Below are positions 1-8,364 of a stretch of DNA of 64,000 bases, one piece after another. The DNA lies in the NCBI GenBank assembly GCA_050294475.1, contig JBNKOE010000010.1, positions 239,920-303,919 on the forward strand, given 5' to 3'. The DNA is from Thalassobellus sp050294475. Lineage in GTDB: Bacteria; Bacteroidota; Bacteroidia; Flavobacteriales; Flavobacteriaceae. The notes under the pieces were generated by a model. The model saw only the letters and a program-made list of their open reading frames with translations. It was not told the origin of the DNA and made no database searches. The position numbers and the translations under genes are program-made. Numbering within the stretch: position 1 is the first letter of the stretch; every line of letters starts with the position of its first letter.

Positions 1-1011
1 TCTAAATGTTTCTTTAGTATTATCTGGATAGGCACCATTAAAATCACTTATTATTCTACGTCCTTGTAACGCATGCCATAAATCTGTATAAAAACGTCTT
101 TGATCTTTTTCTGAACCACCTTCAACTTTTATTCTTCCTAACAAATTATCCCACTCTGTTTTCGATTGATTAACAACTTCATCAAAATCCCAATGTGGTA
201 ATTCTTGTTGAATATTATTATTCGCATTTTCAACAGATGTATACGAAATACCAACTTTCATCAATACATCTTGATCTAACTCATTTAAATTAATCAAGTA
301 ATTTTTTGTAATACTATCCTGTTCAATATTTATAACAGGAGTATTTAATTTAATTTTATAATATGCAGTTAAAGGTTTTATTCGACGATGCGTTGGTTTC
401 ATCACAAACTTACCAGAAAGCTCTTTATCATTATCCTTATTTAATATCCCTTCAATATTTTCACATGGTCCTAATATGCTGTTAAGGTTAAAAAGTATTG
501 ACTTTTGAATATCTTTTTTAGGGTATTTATACTTATGCAACCCCACTCTTTTTGTACTGGTTAATTCTGTTTTAATAGCATATCTATCTAACTCTACAGA
601 ATGATAACCAGGAAAAACCTTCTCTTTATCATGAGAGAATTTGGAATAAAAATCTTTGTATATACTTTTTTTATTTGATTCATTAACTGTAACTGGCATT
701 ACTGATAAACCAGACATTTGCCAAGCATGAATATGACTATATCCTTTTATAGTGTCTTTTGAAAATCTATATCCAGATGCCCATGCTCCATTTATTTCTG
801 TATCAGGACTTAAATTAACCATCCCAAACGGGCGACTAGCTGAAGAAAAGAAAAACCATCTAGAATTTTCTGTATCAAGTAATGGATATACTTTGTCTAC
901 AAATTGTTCTTTATTAACTTGTTCTTTATACTCTTTTTTACATGATGTAAGAAAAAGAAAAAAAAAGCTTATACCAATAATCCCTTTTTTTTGAATTTGC
1001 GTTAATTTCAT
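1..1011 (-). CDS. GH92-family glycosidase lipoprotein (partial, C-terminal part beyond left edge)
   Basis: The frame is open from an ATG at 1011 to the window edge (337 codons), so only the N-terminal part is present. The start gives a lipoprotein signal peptide ending in the lipobox LTSC at about residues 22-25, placing the protein in a membrane facing the periplasm or cell surface. The sequence then reads like the N-terminal beta-sandwich of GH92: SSASRPFGMVNLSPDT (residues ~56-71), GYRFSKDTIKGYSHIHAWQMSG (~80-101), and near the edge the helical-domain entry DLWHALQGRRIISDFNGAYP. Known GH92 enzymes are mostly calcium-dependent exo-alpha-mannosidases; the catalytic acids lie beyond the edge, so linkage cannot be judged. 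It is downstream of susD but separated from it by a terminator-like hairpin, so it is probably a separate transcript of the same locus. Confidence 0.85.
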   Translation of the reverse strand, partial: MKLTQIQKKGIIGISFFFLFLTSCKKEYKEQVNKEQFVDKVYPLLDTENSRWFFFSSASRPFGMVNLSPDTEINGAWASGYRFSKDTIKGYSHIHAWQMSGLSVMPVTVNESNKKSIYKDFYSKFSHDKEKVFPGYHSVELDRYAIKTELTSTKRVGLHKYKYPKKDIQKSILFNLNSILGPCENIEGILNKDNDKELSGKFVMKPTHRRIKPLTAYYKIKLNTPVINIEQDSITKNYLINLNELDQDVLMKVGISYTSVENANNNIQQELPHWDFDEVVNQSKTEWDNLLGRIKVEGGSEKDQRRFYTDLWHALQGRRIISDFNGAYPDNTKETFR

Positions 1012-1146
1012 CTATTCTCTGTATATAGATATTTTTTATTAGCAACATGGTTTCCATATTGTAACAATTATGTGCTTCTGTATTTTTTAATGAATTTAGA
1101 TACAGTTTTAAAACTGTACTTTTAGTTGTTGGATGAATTAAAAAAT

Positions 1147-1174
1147 ATAGGCAGACAAAAACTCGCCTGCCTAT
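1147..1174 (-). terminator. Rho-independent terminator after susD
   Basis: ATAGGCAG (1147-1154) and CTGCCTAT (1167-1174) form an 8-bp perfect stem with a 12-nt loop. On the minus strand the stem is followed by TTTTTAATT. It lies about 50 nt beyond the susD stop and separates the susCD transcript from the GH92 gene. Confidence 0.7.
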
Positions 1175-1225
1175 AAATCAAATTAACAGCTCAATCTAAA
1201 CCTAACTCAAATTCTATAAACCTGC

Positions 1226-2857
1226 TTAATACCCTGGATTTTGTGTGATGCTCTGCTCTGAAGTTTCAATTTCAGATTGTGGTATAGGTCTTAACAGATG
1301 TTTTTCTTTAAGTGAATTATTTAAAGCCGCATGCGGATTATGTGCTAAAACACGTTCTATTAACTTTCCTGTTCTTTTTAAATCCATCCATCTATTTACC
1401 TCACCTGTTAATTCTCTAGCTCTTTCATCAAGAATGAAGTCCAAATCTACATCTCCTGGTACTACAGGTGTAACTAACCCTGCTCTGGAACGTAACGTTG
1501 TAAGTCTAGCTGCTGCATCAATTGTATTTGAAGCTTGTAAGTATGCTTCAGCTGCAATTAAATATGCTTCACCAGATCTCATCATAACCATATCTCTTTC
1601 TCCTTGTGAGGATTGATCTGGTTGCGTAAAAGGAACACTAGGGTCATCAAATTTAGTAAACATCGGGAAATGTGTATTTGTTACACCATCATTTTGAAAA
1701 TAAGTCCCTGGATTGATTACCTCATAACGTTTTGCATCAATCGCCGCCTGCGACCATGCAGTTTTAGGAAAATATATTGCGGTATCACCAGCAACAACGT
1801 TTACAGGCGTACCATTTTCGTAACCTACATAGTCTTCTGTTGCATAATTAACTCTTGTGAACGTAGCGGTTGCTCTTTCATCACTATCTTCAAAAAGAGA
1901 ATAGTAAAAAGGTGTTGGCATGCCTCCTAATGCTTGTACTGTTTTTTCTAAACCTGGATAGTCATAAAATCTAAACTTGTACAACATGTGTTTAGAATTA
2001 CCCCAACCTCTACTTACTGAATTATTTCCAAATAAATAAGAGAAAATCACTTCAGTATTTCTTTGATTATCGATATCTACCAATAATGTAAATGAAGACA
2101 CTAAAGGATGGTTTGATATAACTGTCTCTGCTAAAGACGCAGCTTCTGTAAAATCTGATGATGAACCAAAAGATTTGTAGCCTCGTGTTAACAATACTTT
2201 AGATAATAAGTGTCTTACAGCATCTTTAGACACTCTACCATAAACAGATGGTATAGCTGGAACCGCATCTAATGCATCTTGAAGATCCTGTACTATTTGT
2301 GTATAAACAGCCTCTTCAGAATCACGAGGATAGTTGGTTTCAGAAGTTGTAACCTGATTTAGAACTAAAGGTACACCTCCGTAATTTTCTACCAAATTAA
2401 AGTAGCTCCACGCTCTAAAAAATTTAGATTCCCCTATACCAATAGTTTTTTCACTATCTGCAACACCTACAATATTATCTACATTATCTATAGCTGTATT
2501 TGCTGCAGCAATAATACTATATTGATTTTTCCAATATACATACATAACCCAATTGTCAGCAGTCATATTGACGTAATCATTAATTTGATCGGTACCTGTA
2601 ATTGTTGATCTTCTGGTTACAATATCAGTCCCTAGATCCTCTAAAGTATAATACATATCAGGGTCATAATGTGTTGTAGTTTCTCTAGCTTTCTCATATA
2701 CGCCTGCAACCAATTGATTAAAAGACTCGGGATCAGTACTGGCCGTCTCTATTGTTATAGAAGACTTATTTTCCTCTTCTAAATAACTGTCGCAACTAGT
2801 GCTAAACACACCCGCTGTAAGCAGTATAACCATTATTTTATGATTTATATATTTCAT
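1226..2857 (-). CDS. susD: SusD/RagB-family glycan-binding lipoprotein
   Basis: A 543-residue protein, within the usual SusD range. The N-terminus is a lipoprotein signal with lipobox STSC (cysteine about residue 22), as expected for a surface-exposed lipoprotein that caps the TonB-dependent SusC channel. SusD-type TPR helices are recognisable, including FFRAWSYFNLVENYGGVPLVL (~146-166) and SKDAVRHLLSKVLLTRGYKS, and the C-terminal half has the typical MRSGEAYLIAAEAYLQAS and DERARELTGEVNRWMDLKRTGKL segments. The protein ends with the family-typical PIPQSEIETSEQSITQNPGY. It starts 23 nt after susC stops, so the two are co-transcribed. The ligand cannot be read from sequence; neighbours suggest a glycopeptide or glycan. 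Confidence 0.95.
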   Translation of the reverse strand: MKYINHKIMVILLTAGVFSTSCDSYLEEENKSSITIETASTDPESFNQLVAGVYEKARETTTHYDPDMYYTLEDLGTDIVTRRSTITGTDQINDYVNMTADNWVMYVYWKNQYSIIAAANTAIDNVDNIVGVADSEKTIGIGESKFFRAWSYFNLVENYGGVPLVLNQVTTSETNYPRDSEEAVYTQIVQDLQDALDAVPAIPSVYGRVSKDAVRHLLSKVLLTRGYKSFGSSSDFTEAASLAETVISNHPLVSSFTLLVDIDNQRNTEVIFSYLFGNNSVSRGWGNSKHMLYKFRFYDYPGLEKTVQALGGMPTPFYYSLFEDSDERATATFTRVNYATEDYVGYENGTPVNVVAGDTAIYFPKTAWSQAAIDAKRYEVINPGTYFQNDGVTNTHFPMFTKFDDPSVPFTQPDQSSQGERDMVMMRSGEAYLIAAEAYLQASNTIDAAARLTTLRSRAGLVTPVVPGDVDLDFILDERARELTGEVNRWMDLKRTGKLIERVLAHNPHAALNNSLKEKHLLRPIPQSEIETSEQSITQNPGY

Positions 2858-2880
2858 TTTCTTGAATTTTATTTAACAAA

Positions 2881-5800
2881 TTAAAAATTTAAATTAAGGC
2901 CTACCATATATGTACGAGACAAATAAGAGGCTCCCCATGAGTTTCTACCAGCACTATCTGGATCCCATCCATCATAACTTGTAAAAATGAATGGATTTTG
3001 TACGGTTGTATAGATTCTTAAACCTTCTATTTTAAGTTTATCTAAAATATTGGAAGGAAGTTTATACCCCAAGGTTATGAAACCAACTCTAGTATTTGAA
3101 ATATCTTTATACTTAATAACATGTTGGTATGGTCCACCATTACCTGGCTGATACCAACTGTTAATTGGATTAGTTGGTGTCCAGTAATTTACTTTATAAG
3201 CATTAAAAAGTCTTGATGGATCACCATCGTAAGGGAATGAGTTATTTGAATGAAAATTACTCATTAATTTATTACCCTGACTTGTGTTTATAGAAAATGT
3301 AAAATCAAAGTTTTTATAATTCATGATACTATTAACAGCTCCTGTCCATTTTGGGGTTGCTTGACCAATAACTTGTTTATCATCATCATTTATTACACCA
3401 TCATTGTTTAAGTCTTTTACTCTTACCTGGCCAGGGCGCTGATGATCATAAGAATCAGCCTCTGTGGCTTCATCAAGTTGCCAAATACCATCAAACACAT
3501 AGTCATAAATTGCACCTATAGGCTCCCCTACTCGATGAATAAAATTTGTACCTCCTACATTAAATAAAATATCACTTCCATCTAACTTATCAATAATATT
3601 CTTATTTGATGCAAAAGTAAAATTAGTAGTCCATTTAAAATCACCCTTCTCAATATTCACGGTGTTTAATGCAATCTCAATACCTTTATTGGTTGACTCT
3701 CCTATGTTTTCAAAAACAGCTCCATGACCAGTAACGGCTGGAATAGGTTTTTCGAATATAATATCTCTGTTTTTTCTTTTGTATATATCAATAGACCCAT
3801 TAATCTTGTTATTTAAAAACCCAAAATCAAGACCAAAGTTTACCTCACTTGTTTTTTCCCATTTAAGATCTTTATTTGCAATATCTGTTACATAAAGAGT
3901 TGGTTCAGCACTATCTCCTAAATTAATAGCACTAGGAGCAAATAATGATTGAGACTTTAAGGGGCCTAATCCGCCACCTTGACCATTATTACCTGTCTTA
4001 CCATAACTCAATCTCACTTTTGCATTAGAGAATATTGTTTGAGATTGCATGAAACTTTCATCCATCATCTTCCAAGCAAAAGCTGCTGACGGAAAAAATG
4101 CCCATTTGTTGCCTTTTGCCAATATAGAGGCACCATCATATCTTCCTGTGAAAGTAAATAAATACTTATCCATTAAAGTATAATTTAATCTTCCTGTGTA
4201 AGACTCTAAGGTTTGCTTATAAAAATCACTTGAAACATCTCTAATATCAAGTCCTGCGTCTAAATTGTAGAATGAATAACTATCTGTTGTGAAATTTCTA
4301 ACCTGATTAAAATACCCTTCAGAACGTTCACTAAATCTAGAAATTACACCTGTAAAATCTACAGCATGAATTCCTTCTGTAAACTTGTAGTTAAGAATAT
4401 TATCCCAAGTATAAGAAAAATAATTAAAATTATTTACTTGAGCTCTTCTGTTCTTAACAGTTCCTGTTACACTTTTTGAATATAGTCCGCGATACTCACC
4501 ATATCTTGTGTATTTTACATTTGGAGAGAACTTGGTGGTAAATGTTAATCCATCCAAAGGTTTAATTTGCAATGCAATATCACCTATGTACTGTAAATAT
4601 TTTGTTTCTTTTGTAATATTATCGGGTTCAAATAAAGGATTTGTAATTTGAGTTTCCTTTTCTGTAGGAAAGAATCTTAAAGACCCATCATCGTTATAAG
4701 GTCTACCAATTGGCTTTAATCTGTAAGCACTTCTAAACCCTTCCCAACTTGCAGAATTTTGGAGTGCATTAGTTATATAATTACTTACACTCAAATTCAA
4801 CCATTTATTAAGATCGCTACTTAAACTTCCTCTAATGTTATAACGATCAAAAACTTCACCACCAAGCGTACCCTCATCTTTAGTATAAGCCAATCCTCCC
4901 GAATATTTAGTTTTCTCTGTTCCTCCACTTACATTAATAGTATGGTTGGTTTGAAATCCATTTTGAAGAGTCAAATCTACCCAATCTGTATTTACACCAT
5001 CGGCAACGTTTTGCAATTCTTCATCATCTAAATAATCAGCAAGCACAACATCATCTCTCCTATAATTAAGATCCCCTGTTAGTTGAGCAAATTCATTCCC
5101 AACTACAACATCCTTAAGGTATTCTATATATCCTGGACCATCCTGCATAGGTGGAAGGTGATAAGCCTGTTTAAACCCTACATAATTGCTATAATTAACT
5201 TTAAGGGCTCCTGTTTTACCACGTTTTGTTTCAACAATAACAACACCGTTACTACCTCTTGAACCATAAATAGCGGTAGCAGAAGCATCTTTTAGAACAT
5301 CCATTCTTTCAATATCTGCTGGGTTCAAAAATGAAATATCATCCACAAAGATACCATCCACTATAAAAAGTGGATTTTGCCCTGGATTATAACCACCTTG
5401 ATCTGCAGTTTGTTTATTGTGAATTGTACTGGCACCACGCACACGAATATTAAAACCTCCTGAACCAGGTTTATTATCTGTACGTTGTATAACAACACCT
5501 GGAGCTTGTCCTTGTAATGCTGATACAGCATCCACTTTGTTTGCTCTCTGGATTTCCTTAGTCCCTACTGAAGCAACCGAACCTGTCAAATCACTTTTCT
5601 TTACAGAACCGTAACCAATTACTACAACTTCATCTAACTGAGCTGTATCCTCATTTAATTTTGCATCTAATTTAGATCCTCCATTATAAGTTAATTCTAA
5701 TGTTTGATAACCAAGGTAAGAGAAAACAAGTACATCTCCAGTATTGGCTTTAATTGCATATTTGCCATCAAAATCTGTAGCACTTCCTGTTGAAGTTCCT

Positions 5801-5934
5801 TTAATAACGACATTTACTCCTGGTATAGGAACATCGTTTGCGTCTGTAACAACTCCAGACACAGAATCTTGTGCCCAAGAAATTGATGAAAAACATAGCA
5901 ACATGGCTATTAATAAAAGTTTTAGTCTTTTCAT
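2881..5934 (-). CDS. susC: SusC/RagA-family TonB-dependent outer-membrane transporter
   Basis: A 1017-residue outer-membrane importer that moves oligosaccharides or peptides into the periplasm using TonB energy. Visible parts in order: signal peptide ending around SISWAQ (residue ~22); a carboxypeptidase-regulatory-like domain (~24-108) with GVVTDANDVPIPGVNVVIKG; the linker LDEVVVIGYGSVKKSDLTGS typical of SusC; the plug domain (~115-240) with FIVDGIFVDDISFLNPADIE and DASATAIYGSRGSNGVV; then a long beta-barrel ending in aromatic YMVGLNLNF. There is no N-terminal STN or anti-sigma-interaction domain, so regulation is probably not through an ECF sigma relay; the nearby AraC protein is the obvious candidate. 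It forms a unit with the downstream susD. Confidence 0.97.
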   Translation of the reverse strand: MKRLKLLLIAMLLCFSSISWAQDSVSGVVTDANDVPIPGVNVVIKGTSTGSATDFDGKYAIKANTGDVLVFSYLGYQTLELTYNGGSKLDAKLNEDTAQLDEVVVIGYGSVKKSDLTGSVASVGTKEIQRANKVDAVSALQGQAPGVVIQRTDNKPGSGGFNIRVRGASTIHNKQTADQGGYNPGQNPLFIVDGIFVDDISFLNPADIERMDVLKDASATAIYGSRGSNGVVIVETKRGKTGALKVNYSNYVGFKQAYHLPPMQDGPGYIEYLKDVVVGNEFAQLTGDLNYRRDDVVLADYLDDEELQNVADGVNTDWVDLTLQNGFQTNHTINVSGGTEKTKYSGGLAYTKDEGTLGGEVFDRYNIRGSLSSDLNKWLNLSVSNYITNALQNSASWEGFRSAYRLKPIGRPYNDDGSLRFFPTEKETQITNPLFEPDNITKETKYLQYIGDIALQIKPLDGLTFTTKFSPNVKYTRYGEYRGLYSKSVTGTVKNRRAQVNNFNYFSYTWDNILNYKFTEGIHAVDFTGVISRFSERSEGYFNQVRNFTTDSYSFYNLDAGLDIRDVSSDFYKQTLESYTGRLNYTLMDKYLFTFTGRYDGASILAKGNKWAFFPSAAFAWKMMDESFMQSQTIFSNAKVRLSYGKTGNNGQGGGLGPLKSQSLFAPSAINLGDSAEPTLYVTDIANKDLKWEKTSEVNFGLDFGFLNNKINGSIDIYKRKNRDIIFEKPIPAVTGHGAVFENIGESTNKGIEIALNTVNIEKGDFKWTTNFTFASNKNIIDKLDGSDILFNVGGTNFIHRVGEPIGAIYDYVFDGIWQLDEATEADSYDHQRPGQVRVKDLNNDGVINDDDKQVIGQATPKWTGAVNSIMNYKNFDFTFSINTSQGNKLMSNFHSNNSFPYDGDPSRLFNAYKVNYWTPTNPINSWYQPGNGGPYQHVIKYKDISNTRVGFITLGYKLPSNILDKLKIEGLRIYTTVQNPFIFTSYDGWDPDSAGRNSWGASYLSRTYMVGLNLNF

Positions 5935-5991
5935 ATTTTAGTTTGTTTTAATAATTATCAAGCTAAACTAAAATTTAACATAAAATTATAG

Positions 5992-6023
5992 ATGGACATA
6001 TTGTTCTTTAATATGGACAAATT
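5992..6023. promoter_or_regulatory. Direct-repeat operator candidate upstream of susC
   Basis: ATGGACATATT (5992-6002) and ATGGACAAATT (6013-6023) match at 10 of 11 bases and are offset by exactly 21 bp, two helical turns. They lie 58-89 bp upstream of the susC ATG. Paired direct repeats about 21 bp apart are typical of AraC-type DNA-binding domains, and an AraC-type gene is the next gene upstream. No clear TAnnTTTG promoter was found for susC. Confidence 0.45.
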
Positions 6024-6140
6024 AAAAAATCCTTGATATCGTTGAGATGTAATTAATATTAAAAAAGGTAATCAAAAGAAAAAAACGTGTTTATTTTCAC
6101 AAATAATTAAAAAAAACAACTTGATTTTAGTAAATAAGAA

Positions 6141-6350
6141 ACTACTGAGCGGTATGAAAACTTTTTAAAGACTGTAGTTCCTAACGAATCAAATAAAGTA
6201 GAAGGTTTCACATTTAACGATACTAATGTGTACAAAACACCATAGAAGCTGCCAGCTACTCGATACAAACTTCTCCTGATAAAAACCAGATAAATATTAT
6301 TGACAGTCTTATTACAATTATTGGAAAAGAAATAACATTGAAAAAGGGTT
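6141..6350 (+). pseudogene. Remnant of a GH127-type (DUF1680) glycosidase gene
   Basis: Translating 6141-6242 gives a peptide containing ERYENFLK and VEGFTFNDTNVYKT and ending at a stop. Shifting frame at about 6239 gives TIEAASYSIQTSPDKNQINI. Joined, VYKTIEAASYSIQTSPD matches the conserved N-terminal region of GH127/DUF1680 proteins (pattern DVYKWxEAASYxLxxxPDP). No start codon, signal peptide or downstream catalytic region remains, so this is a degraded fragment, probably of a second GH127-like gene of the locus. The rest of the 526-bp gap between susC and the AraC gene shows nothing else I can assign. Confidence 0.55.
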
Positions 6351-6460
6351 TGGTAATAAAATGATTTTTAAATCTATAAAAACAAAAACCTTAAAGCAAG
6401 AAGTAAAATTAGCAAAAAAATGTTGCAGGTATTTTTGAATTTGAGGTTGAATAAAACTAA

Positions 6461-7306
6461 TTAATAGCGTTGTAACCTATAATGTGAAGGTGTTACTCCT
6501 TTAATCTCTTTAAATTTCCTATTAAAATTAGCAGTGTTTTGAAACCCACATTGCTCTGAAATTGAAGAAATTGACAAATCAGGACTGCTATAAATAAGCT
6601 TACAAGCATTTTCAATTCGTATTTCTATTAAAAATTGAAAAAAGGTTTTTCCTGTACGTTTTTTAAAATAACGACAAAATGCATTTTTACTCATATTTGC
6701 TTTTTCTGATATTTCTTGTAAGGTAATTGGATTGTAATATTTTTCCATAACATAATTAAAAACATCATTCATTCTTTTACCTTCATCATCTGTATATTTC
6801 TTTCTATAAACAAAAGATGAAAGCGGTTTTTTTTCTGCTTTAGAAATAAAATCTAAAATCTTTAAAAGCGTAGCTATACGCTGAACTTTTGTTTGATTTT
6901 TTAGCTTAACAAACTGTTTTATTAACTTCTTTTTTTGGGACTGAATTTTAATACCATATAAGGACTCATCAAAAAAAGCATGTAAACTCTCAAAATCTGG
7001 TATATCAAAAAATTCTTTTCCAAAAGAATCTTTATCAAAAAACAAAGTATAAACAACAGTCACATCAGAAAAATTAGTATCTGTTCTAAAAACATGCGGA
7101 ACATATCCTCCAAGAACTAAAATATCATTTGGCTTAAAATCACTTATTGTATCTCCAACTAACAAAGTACCTGATCCTTTTTCAATATAACTAATCTGTA
7201 TTTCACTATGCTGATGAAATTGATCATATAAAACTGGTACGCGCTCTTCTTGATAAACTAGCGCTTCATTTTCTGGTTTTGGAATTTTAAAAGGTAGAAC
7301 TTTCAC
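6461..7306 (-). CDS. AraC-family transcriptional regulator with N-terminal cupin
   Basis: A 281-residue regulator. Residues ~15-100 look like the cupin/AraC ligand-binding domain (HQHSEIQISYIEKGSGTLLVGDTI). Residues ~180-281 are the double helix-turn-helix domain (ITLQEISEKANMSKNAFCRYFKKRTGKTFFQFL, then SISEQCGFQNTANFNRKFKEIKGVTPSHYR). The start is a GTG at 7306; the resulting N-terminus VKVLPFKIPKPENEALVYQEE resembles close family members, so I prefer it to a later ATG. It lies between susCD and the divergent hydroxyproline genes, with direct-repeat elements at both promoters (5992-6023 and 7388-7433), so it may control either or both. The inducer is unknown. Confidence 0.9.
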   Translation of the reverse strand: MKVLPFKIPKPENEALVYQEERVPVLYDQFHQHSEIQISYIEKGSGTLLVGDTISDFKPNDILVLGGYVPHVFRTDTNFSDVTVVYTLFFDKDSFGKEFFDIPDFESLHAFFDESLYGIKIQSQKKKLIKQFVKLKNQTKVQRIATLLKILDFISKAEKKPLSSFVYRKKYTDDEGKRMNDVFNYVMEKYYNPITLQEISEKANMSKNAFCRYFKKRTGKTFFQFLIEIRIENACKLIYSSPDLSISSISEQCGFQNTANFNRKFKEIKGVTPSHYRLQRY

Positions 7307-7387
7307 AACATTACTTTTGCAAATATTATTAAAAAAAACAAAATAAATCTATTTATATGGTAATATAGTACAACAAGTGGTTAACAA

Positions 7388-7433
7388 TTGTATATACCCC
7401 TTTTTACATAAAGCATAAATTTGTATATACAAA
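7388..7433 (+). promoter_or_regulatory. Promoter and repeated operator-like element of the hydroxyproline operon
   Basis: A Bacteroidota-type -7 element TAAATTTG lies at 7416-7423, with a TTG at 7388-7390 (spacer 25 nt, a little long). TTGTATATAC occurs twice, at 7388-7397 and 7421-7430, 33 bp apart. The second copy sits in a perfect 14-bp palindrome, TTTGTATATACAAA (7420-7433), which overlaps the end of the -7 element. A protein bound there would block polymerase. The start codon of the first gene is at 7446. AraC proteins use direct repeats; palindromes of this type are more typical of GntR proteins, none of which is encoded in this window. Confidence 0.5.
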
Positions 7434-7445
7434 AAATAACATATT

Positions 7446-8363
7446 ATGATAAATTGGGAAGGCGTAATGCCTGCTGTTACAACAAAATTTACAAGTGATG
7501 ATAAATTAGACCTTGTAATGTTCGAAAAAAACATTAATGCACAAATTGACGCAGGTGTACACGGAATTATTCTAGGTGGTACATTAGGTGAAGCTAGTAC
7601 ATTAACTCAGGATGAAAAGGAAGTATTAATAAAAACGACGCTTTCAATTACAAAAGGAAAAATTCCTGTAATTATAAATATTGCAGAACAAAGTACTAAA
7701 GAAGCAATAGCTGTTGCTAAACATGCCGAAGCAGCTGGAGCAGAAGGATTAATGCTTTTACCTCCAATGAGATATAAGGCAACCGATTTTGAAACAGTAA
7801 CTTATTTTAAAGCAATAGCTAATAGTACTTCATTACCAATTATGATTTACAACAACCCTATTGATTATAAAATTGAGGTAACTTTAGATATGTTTGAAGA
7901 CTTAATGGAATGCAAAAACATTGAAGCTATAAAAGAATCGACTAGAGACATCACTAATGTTATTCGGTTAAAAAATCGCTTCGGAAACCGCTATAAAGTT
8001 TTTACAGGAGTTGACACACTTGGTTTAGAGAGTTTAGTTATTGGTGCTGATGGTTGGGTAGCTGGTTTAGTTTGTGCATATCCTGCCGAAACAGTTGCTA
8101 TTTATGAATTAGTAAAAGCAGGTGAAATGAACAAAGCTTTAGAAATTTACCGCTGGTTTATGCCTTTATTAGAATTAGATATTAGTGCACAATTAGTACA
8201 AAATATTAAATTAGCAGAAGTTGCTACAGGTATTGGAACAGAAAACGTTAGAGCTCCTAGATTACCTTTACAAGGTGCAGAAAGAGAACGTGTATTAAAC
8301 ATTATAAATACTGCTATGAAAAGCAGACCGACATTACCCGACTATAAAAGCTTATTAGTATAA
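7446..8363 (+). CDS. lhpC: Pyrroline-4-hydroxy-2-carboxylate deaminase (DapA superfamily)
   Basis: A 305-residue DHDPS/NAL-superfamily (beta/alpha)8 enzyme. Visible features: GGTLGEASTL (residues 44-53) in the substrate carboxylate loop, Tyr135 in MIYNNP, and the Schiff-base lysine Lys163 in EAIKESTRD. True DapA, N-acetylneuraminate lyase and several sugar-acid aldolases share these residues. The call as hydroxyproline-pathway deaminase rests on context: it heads a run containing a 4-hydroxyproline epimerase, an FAD D-amino-acid-type oxidoreductase and an aldehyde dehydrogenase, the four steps from trans-4-hydroxy-L-proline to 2-oxoglutarate. In that scheme it deaminates and dehydrates pyrroline-4-hydroxy-2-carboxylate to 2-oxoglutarate semialdehyde. 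It stops one base before the dehydrogenase ATG. Confidence 0.82.
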   Translation: MINWEGVMPAVTTKFTSDDKLDLVMFEKNINAQIDAGVHGIILGGTLGEASTLTQDEKEVLIKTTLSITKGKIPVIINIAEQSTKEAIAVAKHAEAAGAEGLMLLPPMRYKATDFETVTYFKAIANSTSLPIMIYNNPIDYKIEVTLDMFEDLMECKNIEAIKESTRDITNVIRLKNRFGNRYKVFTGVDTLGLESLVIGADGWVAGLVCAYPAETVAIYELVKAGEMNKALEIYRWFMPLLELDISAQLVQNIKLAEVATGIGTENVRAPRLPLQGAERERVLNIINTAMKSRPTLPDYKSLLV

Positions 8364-8364
8364 A

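Noticed and set aside
752..1930. Plus-strand open frames opposite the GH92 and susD genes
   Set aside because: They lie in frames antisense to genes with clear family motifs, and their translations show no recognisable domain.
6361..6441. Short plus-strand frame before the AraC gene stop
   Set aside because: About 25 codons with no recognisable domain; probably part of the degraded interval, so not called as a gene.
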